DNA from: Chersky-840 sp963764205
GTDB taxonomy: Bacteria; Actinomycetota; Acidimicrobiia; Acidimicrobiales; UBA8190
Direction: 5' to 3'
NCBI GenBank assembly: GCA_963764205.1
Contig: CAVXRN010000002.1
Coordinates: 1,240,001-1,304,000 of the forward strand
DNA: 64,000 bases
Part shown: one piece after another, positions 25,386 through 33,249 of the stretch
Layout of the letters: the number at the start of each line of letters is the position of its first letter
Numbering within the stretch: the stretch's first letter is position 1
Program-made: the position numbers and the translations under genes
Notes under the pieces: generated by a model
The model's database searches: none
What the model saw: only the letters and a program-made list of their open reading frames with translations
Told to the model about the DNA's origin: nothing

Positions 25386-26225
25386 TCACGGCGCGATGAG
25401 TATGCCGTGGGCGTCGGATGGCACGGGTTGATCCCTCCTTGTGTGGCGCCACGCAACCCAGCCCCGGCCTACGCCGTAGGAGACGGCGCTGAGAGACCCG
25501 ACGAAGAAGCCGATGGGCCAATTGCTCACGAATGAGATCGCGATCGCCGCCCACACGATGGCGAGCGCGATCCCAACTGACAAAGAAATGGCAATGAGGG
25601 GCCGATCGGTGAACGAGCGGGCGGCGGCGGGTGGGCCGATCATCAGGCTGAAGATGAGCAATGCCCCCACGACCGGCACGGTCATGGCGGTGGCTAGGGC
25701 GAGAACGACCAGGAACGCCATCTCCATCCGCTGGCTGTGGACACCCTTAGCCTCCCCGATGTCAGGTACGACAGAGGAGAGGAAGAGAGGACGATAAAGG
25801 ACAATGACCGCAGCAATGCACAGGACACCGAGCACGGCAACGGGCAGGATCTCGTTCGAAGCCACGCCGAGGACCTCGCCGAAGAGAAGCGAGAAGATCT
25901 CGGGCTCGTATTGTGAGGTCTGGCTCAAGAACAACGCGCCAAGGGCGAGCATCATCACAAGGGCCAGCGCCGTCACCACGTCGTGACGGCCCCGTCGTCC
26001 GAGGGCAGCGATCCCAAGTGCGACCAGCACCGCGAACACCCCCAAACCGACCAAGGTGTTGACGCCGATCAGGCTGGCGCCGGCCGCCCCCGCGAAAGCA
26101 GCGTTGGGAATGGCGTGAGCGGGGAAGGCCGAGCCCCGCAACACCACGAAGAAGCCGATCACGCCGGCGATCACGGCAACAATCGTCGCCACCACCCAGG
26201 CATTGATCATGAAGCTCGCGAACAT
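25386..26225 (-). CDS. Metal (Zn/Mn-type) ABC transporter permease
   Basis: About 279 residues, eight hydrophobic segments, ZnuB/MntB (ABC-3) family: GFFVVLRGSAFPAHAIPNAAFAGAAGA near the N-terminus and VVGALLIFSLMIGPPAAA in the second half are diagnostic. It is the second of two different permeases in the operon. The start MFASFMINAW at 26225 follows GAGGCGGGGGC; an alternative ATG at 26252 would overlap the upstream gene by 14 bp. Confidence 0.87.
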   Translation of the reverse strand: MFASFMINAWVVATIVAVIAGVIGFFVVLRGSAFPAHAIPNAAFAGAAGASLIGVNTLVGLGVFAVLVALGIAALGRRGRHDVVTALALVMMLALGALFLSQTSQYEPEIFSLLFGEVLGVASNEILPVAVLGVLCIAAVIVLYRPLFLSSVVPDIGEAKGVHSQRMEMAFLVVLALATAMTVPVVGALLIFSLMIGPPAAARSFTDRPLIAISLSVGIALAIVWAAIAISFVSNWPIGFFVGSLSAVSYGVGRGWVAWRHTRRDQPVPSDAHGILIAP

Positions 26226-26238
26226 GCCCCCGCCTCGT

Positions 26239-27174
26239 TCACTCCGGTGCACTCCACTGACCCGTAACGCCTCGACGACCGGCCTCGGCGATGGCGGAGG
26301 ATTCGACGTCGCCCCGACGGGTGGTCGACGCCCGTACGAAGGGCAGCTCCGTCGCCAGATACCCCAAAAAGATGATGGCGACGATGAAGAAGCTCACCGG
26401 CCACGATGCATGGCTCGAGCTCCAGTAGTAGCTGTCGTAGGCGAGGAGCACCCCGAGCAAGACGGCGACGACCCCCGTCAGTGCGGCCACGACCATGGCC
26501 CAACCAATCCGATTCGTGAGGCGTAGCGCGATGGCAGCAGGACCGATGAGCAACGCAGTGGAGAGGATCGCGCCGATGGCCAGGGACGACAGACCCACGG
26601 CGAGGGCCAAAGCCAGCATGTAGAGCAGCCCGACGACCCGGACCGACACACCCCGAGCGGCCGCGATGTCGGTGCTGACCGAGCTCAGCAACAAGGGTCG
26701 GTGCACGACGGCCATGATCGCAAGGCATACGACGCTGAAGGCGATGACGATCGGCACCGTGGAGTTGTCGATGCTGAAGATCGATCCGAACAAGACCTGC
26801 TGGCTGGCACCCGTCGTGGAAGAGCGGGTGGTGCTGAGGTAGAGGAACAGCGCAGCGAGGCCGATAGACGCTCCGAGAACGATTCCCGTTGCCAGGTCTC
26901 TTCCCCGGGCCCGGCGCACACCGATCATCTCCATGGCTCCTGCGCCGACCACCCCCCCGGCGATGAACCCCAACAAGGGACTGATGCCGAGGAGAAATGC
27001 ACCCGAGCCGCCGGCCGTTGATACGTCCGCGAGCGAGTGACCGGCGAAGGATTGGCCGCGCATGACGGTGAACACGCCGACCACTGCAGAGACGAGCGCC
27101 ACAATGGTCCCGATCACGGAGGCGACGTGCACTGGCTGGCTGGAGAAGAAGCCGGGCTCGAACACCCAATGCAT
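26239..27174 (-). CDS. Metal (Zn/Mn-type) ABC transporter permease
   Basis: A 311-residue ABC-3 family permease with VFTVMRGQSFAGHSLADVSTAGGSGA and AIGAILSTALLIGPAAIA as family signatures. It is distinct from the permease at 25386, so the pore may be a heterodimer, as in some Mn/Zn importers with paired permeases. It begins 3 bp after the ATPase stop. Confidence 0.87.
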   Translation of the reverse strand: MHWVFEPGFFSSQPVHVASVIGTIVALVSAVVGVFTVMRGQSFAGHSLADVSTAGGSGAFLLGISPLLGFIAGGVVGAGAMEMIGVRRARGRDLATGIVLGASIGLAALFLYLSTTRSSTTGASQQVLFGSIFSIDNSTVPIVIAFSVVCLAIMAVVHRPLLLSSVSTDIAAARGVSVRVVGLLYMLALALAVGLSSLAIGAILSTALLIGPAAIALRLTNRIGWAMVVAALTGVVAVLLGVLLAYDSYYWSSSHASWPVSFFIVAIIFLGYLATELPFVRASTTRRGDVESSAIAEAGRRGVTGQWSAPE

Positions 27175-27177
27175 GGC

Positions 27178-28002
27178 TCAGATCACCCTCAGGGTCGAAT
27201 CCGGAGGGAGCGCGGACTCCTCCATGGGCCCGGCCACCACCAGGATGCGGCCATGGAGGGTGTGGACGTGGACCTCGTACCCGTACAACGCGCTCAAGAC
27301 CTCGTCGCGCACGACCTCGTCCGTCGTTCCACTGGCCGCACGACCCCCGGCGAGGTACACGATGCGGTCCATGACGGGTAGGAGCGGATTCATCTCATGG
27401 GCAGAGAGCAGCACCGCGATCTGCTGCTCGTCGGCGATGCGGTCGAGCAAGGTGACGACCTCCTGGCCGCTTTTGAGGTCGAGGTTGGCAAGGGGCTCGT
27501 CCAGTAGCAGCACCTGAGGGCGTCCGATCAGCGCGTGGGCGATCAGCACTCGCTGCTGTTCACCCCCCGACAGGGTGCCCACCCGGGCATCGGCGAAGCG
27601 CTCGGCATCGACGGCCTGCAGCATCTCGTCCACCGCGTCTCGGCGTTTCTTCGAGGGGAGCGGAATGCCGAAGCGCTGCCCGTCGATCCCGAGCGCCACA
27701 AGGTCCCGGGCGCGCAGCGGCATGTCTGGGTCGAGGGCGATTTTCTGGGGAACGTAACCGATAGACCGGTTCCGACTGGCTTGCGGGACACCAAGGACAA
27801 CGACCTTGCCGGCGCTCGGGCGTTGCAGACCCAGGATCACCCGCAACAACGTCGTCTTCCCGGCACCGTTGGAGCCGATCAGCCCGGTGAACTCGCCAGC
27901 TCGGACCCCGAAGGTGACGTCGTCGAGGATCTGCCGTCCCGACAGCGACACACTCACACCTTGCACCGCCAGCAGCTCTGGCGTCCCGGCCTCCGGTTCC
28001 AT
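27178..28002 (-). CDS. Metal ABC transporter ATP-binding protein
   Basis: 274 residues. It has Walker A GSNGAGKTT, Q-loop VPQKIALD, signature LSGGEQQR, Walker B VLLLDEPLANLD and switch His in SAHEMNP, all intact. It energises import through the two downstream permeases. The ATG at 28002 shares one base with the substrate-binding protein stop (TGATG). The C-terminal 30 residues include several His (EVHVHTLHGR), which could sense metal; that is inference. Confidence 0.9.
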   Translation of the reverse strand: MEPEAGTPELLAVQGVSVSLSGRQILDDVTFGVRAGEFTGLIGSNGAGKTTLLRVILGLQRPSAGKVVVLGVPQASRNRSIGYVPQKIALDPDMPLRARDLVALGIDGQRFGIPLPSKKRRDAVDEMLQAVDAERFADARVGTLSGGEQQRVLIAHALIGRPQVLLLDEPLANLDLKSGQEVVTLLDRIADEQQIAVLLSAHEMNPLLPVMDRIVYLAGGRAASGTTDEVVRDEVLSALYGYEVHVHTLHGRILVVAGPMEESALPPDSTLRVI

Positions 28003-28970
28003 CACAGGTGCTGGGTCGACACGCCGTCTTCCACGGCCTTCTCGATAGCGTTGACCTCGGCGAGCATCCATGCCTGGTAGTCGTAGCCAGGGGTGGGCAT
28101 CGTTTCATATACGCCGACCACCGGCACTCCGGCTTTCAGCGCTCCCAGGCGGATAGAAGTGGTGAGGGAGTCGACGACCTGCTCGTTGTAGCAGAAGACC
28201 TTCACCGCATGTTGGGTGAAGAAGCCGTTCTCGAGCGTGACATCCTGCGGAGACGGGTCCACTCCATTCATGATGTCAGCTTGGAACTGCCACGGTGTGC
28301 GGTTATTGATGCCCATCGCCGTCAACAGGTAGTCAGCCACGGGCTCCGTTGTCGCCGCGGTCACGTTCGGATGCTGCGTCTTGAATGCCGCGATGGCGTC
28401 CAACCACGGGCTAAGCGACGCATCGAATGTTGTGAGATTGGCTTCGAAATATGCGGCGTGACGGGGTTCCAGCGATTCCAGATCCATGGCCATCGCCTTC
28501 GCGGCGGCAGGCATCGTCTTCGGGTCGTACCACAGGTGCGGATTCGGCGTGGAGTCGGGCAGCCCGAGGAGATCCTGAACCACGATCACCTTGCGACTCG
28601 TATTGGGCGAAGCGGACTCGATCTTGTTCATGAAGGTGTCATATCCGACGCCGTTCTGGACGATGAGCTCGGCCGCGCTCACCTCCGCGGCCACGCTCGG
28701 GCTCGACTCAAACGTGTGGGGATCGGTGTTGGGGTTGTTCAGGATCGACGACACGTGAACGTATCTGCCGCCGATCTGACCGAGAACGTCCGCGTACTGG
28801 TTCTCGGCCCCGATGGCGTTGACCACCCCGGGCCTGGCCGACGGTGAGGCGGCACTACTGCTGCAGCCGGCCGCGCTGATCGCCACCACCGCCGCTATCG
28901 TCCGAATTCCCGTTCCCGGCCGGCGATTGCGCCGGCGCCTCGGCCCTGATCTTTCGGAGTTGACGACCAT
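28002..28970 (-). CDS. Metal-binding lipoprotein (ZnuA/TroA-like substrate-binding protein)
   Basis: About 322 residues. A signal sequence ends in the lipobox SAAGC. The mature protein is of the cluster 9 (ZnuA/TroA) type: GAENQYADVLGQIGG, TDPHTFESSPS with a metal His, and NPHLWYDPKTMP with a second. The long His-rich loop of true ZnuA proteins is absent, so Mn or Zn are both possible. The ATG at 28970 is preferred to a TTG at 29003, which would lie inside the palindrome, but its GGAGG is only 1 base from the ATG. Confidence 0.87.
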   Translation of the reverse strand: MVVNSERSGPRRRRNRRPGTGIRTIAAVVAISAAGCSSSAASPSARPGVVNAIGAENQYADVLGQIGGRYVHVSSILNNPNTDPHTFESSPSVAAEVSAAELIVQNGVGYDTFMNKIESASPNTSRKVIVVQDLLGLPDSTPNPHLWYDPKTMPAAAKAMAMDLESLEPRHAAYFEANLTTFDASLSPWLDAIAAFKTQHPNVTAATTEPVADYLLTAMGINNRTPWQFQADIMNGVDPSPQDVTLENGFFTQHAVKVFCYNEQVVDSLTTSIRLGALKAGVPVVGVYETMPTPGYDYQAWMLAEVNAIEKAVEDGVSTQHL

Positions 28971-28990
28971 GCCTCCGCAACGTACTTTGG

Positions 28991-29021
28991 GACTGGGTCT
29001 CAATACAACTGAGACTCAGTC
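28991..29021. promoter_or_regulatory. 31-bp palindrome (candidate Zur/Fur operator)
   Basis: GACTGGGTCTCA (28991-29002) and TGAGACTCAGTC (29010-29021) are inverted with 11 of 12 bases matching across a 7-base A/T-rich spacer. It sits between the substrate-binding protein and the divergent Fur-family gene, the usual place for an operator controlling both. Its sequence differs from the classical Fur/Zur box, so the assignment rests on position and symmetry. Confidence 0.7.
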
Positions 29022-29121
29022 CTGGTACTGTAAGGCTCCAATGCGGATCGAGATCACCGGGCGCCCGGCACCAGCGGGCCAGAAAGATCCCCGCGCGCCA
29101 GAGTGAGGAAGTTCAAAGGGC

Positions 29122-29574
29122 ATGGCCACAGCCAACTTGAAGCTCGACGAGGTCCATGACGAGATCGAAGCCCGACTGAAAGGCCACGAGCTTCGCTATA
29201 CCCCCGGGCGCCGAGCGATCATCAACCTGCTCATCAGTGCCGGCCATCCCGTCAGCATCGGTGATATCGCCGACGGCCTTCCCGAGGTTCCTCACAGTTC
29301 GGCCTACCGCCACTTAGCGGACCTCCAGACCGCTGGAATAGTCCGACGCGTAGCCGCCAACGATGATTTCGCTCGCTTCGAGCTGGCCGAAGACCTCACC
29401 GAGCACCACCACCACCTCCACTGTGTGGAGTGCGGAAATGTCATCGATGTGACACCGACAGCTGGCTTCGAGAGGGCACTAACGAAGTCCGTTGCTGAAC
29501 TCTCCCGAGCCGTAGGTTTTCGCCCTCAGGGTCATCGCCTCGACGCGCTGGGCGTATGCGCGAACTGCGGATAG
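29122..29574 (+). CDS. Fur-family metalloregulator (Zur-like)
   Basis: A 150-residue protein with the Fur winged helix (RYTPGRRAIINLLISAG; SSAYRHLADLQTAGIVRRV), a HHHHLHC metal-sensing segment at 95-101, and two structural CxxC pairs (Cys101/104 and Cys146/149). It is divergent from the ABC importer across the palindrome, which favours control of that importer. With a Zn/Mn-type importer beside it Zur is the best guess, but Mur is not excluded. Confidence 0.88.
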   Translation: MATANLKLDEVHDEIEARLKGHELRYTPGRRAIINLLISAGHPVSIGDIADGLPEVPHSSAYRHLADLQTAGIVRRVAANDDFARFELAEDLTEHHHHLHCVECGNVIDVTPTAGFERALTKSVAELSRAVGFRPQGHRLDALGVCANCG

Positions 29575-29591
29575 GCGCTAGAAGCGGTCTC

Positions 29592-29623
29592 CCGACTGGC
29601 CGGGCCTCGCTCCTGCCGGTCGG
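29592..29623 (+). terminator. Possible hairpin after the Fur-family gene
   Basis: CCGACTGGC (29592-29600) and GCCGGTCGG (29615-29623) pair with one mismatch across a 14-base loop, starting 17 bases after the stop. There is no U-run. Confidence 0.3.
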
Positions 29624-29719
29624 AGATCAGGGAAGCTTCGACAACTCCGCGATTGCCCGACGCTCCACCATGGCGTAGCCGCGGGCAGCCGCGCTACCCA
29701 AAAGAGGGCAACTGGATCA

Positions 29720-30001
29720 TCAATACCCTCTGCGAGAGCCCACCGAGTGCTCGCGCTCCCGGTTGTCACGCTCCACGCCCTGTTGCATGGCCACAGCAGC
29801 GGCCGAGGCCGAGCCGAACGCCACCATGAGCCCGTCACCGAGGTTCTTGACCTCGCTGCCGCCGGCCTCGGCGATGGCCTGACGAAGGATCGAGAAGTGT
29901 CCCCGGCGGACGTCGTCGGCGACCTCGGCCGACAGGCGCTGCGACAGCTCCGTCGAGCCCACCTGATCGGTGAACAGGATCGTCGCGCTCTCGGTGCTCA
30001 A
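29720..30001 (-). pseudogene. Truncated class III adenylate/guanylate cyclase domain
   Basis: 93 residues. The first 80 match the N-terminal half of a bacterial class III cyclase domain (SATILFTDQVGSTELSQRL with the metal Asp, then VKNLGDGLMVAF with the second). The frame then runs into unrelated residues and stops at GSRRGY. The half bearing the substrate and transition-state residues is missing, and no continuation is found in other frames down to the Fur-family gene end at 29574. It is probably a remnant left by a deletion. Confidence 0.7.
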
Positions 30002-30321
30002 GAATCACCCCTCCCGCCTGGGAACACCAGCGTAGGCGACGGCCGGAACCGCCCACGGAGGTGACCGAATACCACCCTCGCCGCCTTCGGCCCCGGCTCC
30101 TCCTCGGACGCAGAGCGCGAGAAGCTAGCGAGCAGCCCGCACCCGATCTTCGGCGAAATCTCAAGCGACGGCCTGGGTCGGTGACACGGCTCTTGCGTGC
30201 CACACCGACAGAGGCGAGCCCGCCCGACTGCCGCCGGCCACGCGCCAGCAGGGGCCACGGTACCGCGGAGGTGCATCACCCCGTCGGGGCGAGGTGACCG
30301 GATGGATTCAGAGACGAGGCC
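30002..30321. other. Intergenic stretch, nothing recognised
   Basis: 320 bp upstream of the cyclase remnant. Open frames here are Arg/Pro-rich, lack ribosome sites and match no family I know. Confidence 0.5.
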
Positions 30322-30543
30322 TCATGTGATCCGCGTGCCCTTGCTCGGCCTGATACGCCGCCGGCGGGGAGCCGCGCACAGATGATGCAGGGCGCAGAAC
30401 GGGCTGTCGTTGTAGATCGAGAGGCGCGTGCGACATCCGTGTGCCGCACACTCGCGTCCCGGTGCGGACTTCCGCGGCGGCCGGTCGTGGCTGTTGGACG
30501 ATCCTCCGTCGATGATGCGGTCGGTCTTCGTGTGCGCCTGCAC
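30322..30543 (-). CDS. Small Cys/His-containing conserved hypothetical protein
   Basis: About 73 residues from a GTG at 30543 preceded by a purine-rich GGGGGGTGAAGGG tract. The core CAAHGCRTRLSIYNDSPFCALHH has the CxxxxC...CxxHH layout of small actinobacterial zinc-ribbon-like proteins, flanked by basic tails (RPPRKSAPGRE; PRRRRIRPSK). Basic tails plus a metal knuckle suggest nucleic-acid binding, which is inference. Confidence 0.5.
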   Translation of the reverse strand: MQAHTKTDRIIDGGSSNSHDRPPRKSAPGRECAAHGCRTRLSIYNDSPFCALHHLCAAPRRRRIRPSKGTRIT

Positions 30544-30669
30544 CCCTTCACCCCCCGGTCCAACGAGCGCCGTGCCGTTGTGAGGTCGAACGACGAGGTG
30601 GGACACGATCAAGGATGGCAGGACGGTGTCGCTCTGAACAGAGCAGAACGGCACGGATCGACGCCGAGC

Positions 30670-31161
30670 TCAGTGGACGGGCTGGCCGGCCTCGTTCACG
30701 ACGTACCACAGGCCCCCCGCGTTGGTGATCCCCTGACCCGTCGCCTCGCCGGCGGAGGTATCCCCGATCCACCGGTACAAGGGCCAGCCGTTGTAGGTGA
30801 CCTGCACCACGTTGCCCCGCCGGGTGGTCCCGACCAGGGACCGGTCCACGCCCGTCCCGATCACCGGCGTCGTCACGCCCACGGGCAAGGTGGCCGGCGG
30901 CCACTCGGTGGCGCAGTACCCCTCGCACGTCGAGCGCCCCGACTGGTGGTCGGGCACGAAGAGGTACAGGGTGAGCCCGTACCCGTCGACGAGCACGGTG
31001 CCGAGGCCTTTCACCGTGGCGGACGTCACCATGTAGCCCGGCCCCGCGCTCCCCGTGGTGGGTGCGCTGTTGGCGCCGATGCCGATCACGTGCCCACCGG
31101 CCTGCCCACAGGCGCCCACGAGCAGGGGGAGCACCACGAGCAGGACCAGGCGCGCCCTCAA
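30670..31161 (-). CDS. Lipoprotein with COG4315-type repeats
   Basis: 163 residues. A signal peptide (ARLVLLVVLPLLVGAC) ends in a lipobox. The mature part holds two copies of the Yx(F/W/Y)xxD-type repeat of COG4315: LGTVLVDGYGLTLYLFVPD and VTYNGWPLYRWIGD, with a WPP motif and Cys pair (CEGYC) between, ending GGLWYVVNEAGQPV. These secreted proteins are of unknown function. The TTG start overlaps the enoyl-CoA hydratase stop (TTGA). Confidence 0.75.
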   Translation of the reverse strand: MRARLVLLVVLPLLVGACGQAGGHVIGIGANSAPTTGSAGPGYMVTSATVKGLGTVLVDGYGLTLYLFVPDHQSGRSTCEGYCATEWPPATLPVGVTTPVIGTGVDRSLVGTTRRGNVVQVTYNGWPLYRWIGDTSAGEATGQGITNAGGLWYVVNEAGQPVH

Positions 31162-31946
31162 CGACCCGAGAACCTCGGCTCCCGCTTCTCGGCGAACGCC
31201 CGCATGGCCTCGCCCGTGTCCTCGCTGTAGAAGTTGATGGTCTGACACCGGGCCTCGTCCTCGAGGGCCTGGGCCATGGTGACCGACGCCGAGTTGTCGA
31301 GCAGCCTCTTCGTCATCGCCAGGGCCAGTGGAGGGCCCTGGGCCAGTCGCCGTGCCCAGTCGTCGACGAACCCGTCGAGCTCGTCGTCGGCGATGACGCG
31401 GTTGAGCAGCCCATAGGCGGCGGCCTCGGGAGCCGAGAGGATCTCGGCGAAGTAGGCCAGCTCCTTCGCCTTGTGCAGACCGACGAGCCTCGGCAACAGC
31501 CACGAGGAGCCACCGTCCACCGAGAGGCCTCGCTTGGCGAAGATCTCCGAGAACCTGGCGCTGTCCGACGCGACCGTGAGATCACAGCCGAGGGCGAGGC
31601 TCATGCCCGCCCCCGCCGCGATCCCCCGGATCTTGGCGATGGTGGGCTGGGGGAGCCTGTGCAGCGCCAGCATCACCTGGCCGAAGAATTGCATGCGAAC
31701 GATGTGGGGGTCGGCGGGGTCACCGCTCACACCCCGCGGATCCGCGATGTCGGCGCCCGAACAAAACGCGCCCCCCGCGCCGGTCACGACCACGACACGG
31801 TCGTCGCGTCGCCGTGCCACCTCGGAGAACGTGTCGTAGAGCTCCTGCCACATGAGGCCGTTGCCGGCGTTCTTGCGCTCGGGCCGGTTGAGCGTGACGG
31901 TCACGATTCCGTCCGTGCGGTCCACGATGATGGTCTCGGTGTTCAC
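31158..31946 (-). CDS. Enoyl-CoA hydratase/isomerase family protein
   Basis: A 262-residue crotonase-fold enzyme. The oxyanion-hole segments GAGGAFCSGADI and IRGIAAGAGMSLALGCDL are present; an acidic residue follows at FSEIFAKRGLSVDGGSSWLLPRLVG, the position used by hydratases. Members hydrate or isomerise acyl-CoA thioesters in beta-oxidation or aromatic catabolism. No other beta-oxidation gene is adjacent. The start is GTG. Confidence 0.85.
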   Translation of the reverse strand: MNTETIIVDRTDGIVTVTLNRPERKNAGNGLMWQELYDTFSEVARRRDDRVVVVTGAGGAFCSGADIADPRGVSGDPADPHIVRMQFFGQVMLALHRLPQPTIAKIRGIAAGAGMSLALGCDLTVASDSARFSEIFAKRGLSVDGGSSWLLPRLVGLHKAKELAYFAEILSAPEAAAYGLLNRVIADDELDGFVDDWARRLAQGPPLALAMTKRLLDNSASVTMAQALEDEARCQTINFYSEDTGEAMRAFAEKREPRFSGR

Positions 31947-31996
31947 GCCGACCACCCTACCCAGAGGTCGGCGCGCGACCCCAAGCGCCCTCCCCG

Positions 31997-32419
31997 TCAG
32001 AAGGCGTCCTCGAGGACCTCGACCTCGAGTGCCCCACCGGGGGCGGGGGTGACGGCCGCGACGTCGAACCGGACCCGTCCGTAGCGCAGCCCGCCAGGGC
32101 GCGCGCTCCGCAGCCACAGGGCGGCCAGCTTGCGCACGCGGCGCTGCTTGGCCGGCGTCACGGCTTCGAAGGGAGAGCCGAACCGCTCCGAGCGCCGCGT
32201 CTTCACTTCGCAGAACACGAGGACGCTCCTGTCCGCACTCTGTGCCACGACGTCGAGCTCCCCCTCGGCGCAGCGCCAGTTGCGGTCGACGATCTCGTAC
32301 GAGGCACTGCGATACCACGCCGCCGCGGCGTCCTCGCCGCGCCCACCCAAGTCAGCGCGCCCAGAGTCAGCGCGCCCAGAGTCAGCGCGCCCAGAGTCAG
32401 CGCGCCGGGAGTCGGCCAT
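31997..32419 (-). CDS. yraN: YraN/UPF0102 family nuclease-like protein
   Basis: A 140-residue protein with the restriction-endonuclease-like core EIVDRNWRCAEGELDVVA...LVFCEVKTRR, keeping the acidic and Lys residues of the family. The N-terminal 20 residues are a repeat of RADSG units encoded by the 15-bp tandem repeat at 32351-32410, absent from normal YraN. Position between DUF2469 and enoyl-CoA hydratase follows the usual actinobacterial yraN-DUF2469-rplS neighbourhood. Confidence 0.85.
   Translation of the reverse strand: MADSRRADSGRADSGRADSGRADLGGRGEDAAAAWYRSASYEIVDRNWRCAEGELDVVAQSADRSVLVFCEVKTRRSERFGSPFEAVTPAKQRRVRKLAALWLRSARPGGLRYGRVRFDVAAVTPAPGGALEVEVLEDAF
32351..32410. repeat. 15-bp tandem repeat inside the yraN 5' end
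   Basis: GTCAGCGCGCCCAGA occurs three times exactly (32351-32395), followed by a variant copy ending GCCGGGA. On the minus strand it encodes repeated SGRAD pentapeptides immediately after the start codon. A change in copy number would keep the frame. Confidence 0.95.
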
Positions 32420-32420
32420 C

Positions 32421-32714
32421 TCAGCTGTCGCGGTCGGGCAGTCGCTCCACGTTGACGTCGCGGAAGGTGAGCACCCGGACATGCGGCACGAAACGCGCCG
32501 GACGGTACATGTCCCACACCCAGGCGTCGTCGAGCTCGAGCTCGATGCAGGTGGGCGACGATGCGTCACGCACCGTCACCTTCACCTCATTGGCAAGATA
32601 GAAGCGCCGTTCGCTCTCGACCACGTAGTTGAACAGCGGGAGTACCGTCCGGTACTCCTGGACGAGCGCCAACTCGATCTCGGCCTCGTATCGTTCGAGG
32701 TCTTCTTCGCTCAT
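32421..32714 (-). CDS. DUF2469 family protein
   Basis: A 97-residue acidic protein starting MSEEDLERYEAEIELALVQEYR and containing FNYVVESERRFYLANEV and WDMYRPARFV, the conserved blocks of DUF2469. This small family is restricted to actinobacteria and sits next to rplS. The function is unknown. It is a good lineage marker. It lies 1 bp upstream of the yraN start. Confidence 0.9.
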   Translation of the reverse strand: MSEEDLERYEAEIELALVQEYRTVLPLFNYVVESERRFYLANEVKVTVRDASSPTCIELELDDAWVWDMYRPARFVPHVRVLTFRDVNVERLPDRDS

Positions 32715-32762
32715 CGTCTGTGGGCTACTTCCGCCTCGACCGATGTGCCATGAAGCGGCGCA

Positions 32763-33116
32763 CTAGGTGCGCGCAGCCCGCTTCTCTTTGATCTTGGCCG
32801 CCTTCCCCACCCGGCCACGTAGGTAGTAGAGCTTGGCCCGCCGCACGTCGCCGCGCGTCACGACCTCGATCTTGGCCAGGATGGGCGAATGCACGGGGAA
32901 GGTCCGCTCCACGCCCACGCCGAAGCTCAGCTTGCGCACCGTGAATGTCTCCCGGGCGCCGGTGCCCTGGCGCCGGATCACCGCCCCCTGGAACACCTGG
33001 GTGCGTTCGCGGCTGCCCTCGACAACGCGAACGTGCACCTTGAGGGTGTCGCCGGGTCGGAAATCGGGGACGTCGTCTCTCAGGTTCTCGCGATCGACGA
33101 TGTCGGTGGGGTTCAT
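32763..33116 (-). CDS. rplS: 50S ribosomal protein L19
   Basis: 117 residues: FRPGDTLKVHVRVVEGSRERTQVFQGAVI and ERTFPVHSPILAKIEVVTRGDVRRAKLYYLRGRVGKAAKIKE are canonical L19. It lies at the 30S/50S interface of the ribosome. The ATG at 33116 is preferred over upstream in-frame candidates because it gives the standard N-terminus MNPTDIVDRENL. Confidence 0.97.
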   Translation of the reverse strand: MNPTDIVDRENLRDDVPDFRPGDTLKVHVRVVEGSRERTQVFQGAVIRRQGTGARETFTVRKLSFGVGVERTFPVHSPILAKIEVVTRGDVRRAKLYYLRGRVGKAAKIKEKRAART

Positions 33117-33249
33117 GACGCGCGTCCCTTCACAGGTCCAGCTCCGAGCAGCTCCGACAGCGCCGACGAGGCCACCGCAACGAGGCGCGGACGAGCCGTC
33201 CAGAGCTTGCCGAGCAAGCCAGGATAGCCGCGCCCCGGACATCCCCGCA

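Noticed and set aside
19133..30669. tRNA-anchored integrative element
   Set aside because: I found no tRNA gene, integrase or perfect attachment repeats in or around the metal island; only the diverged repeats described above.
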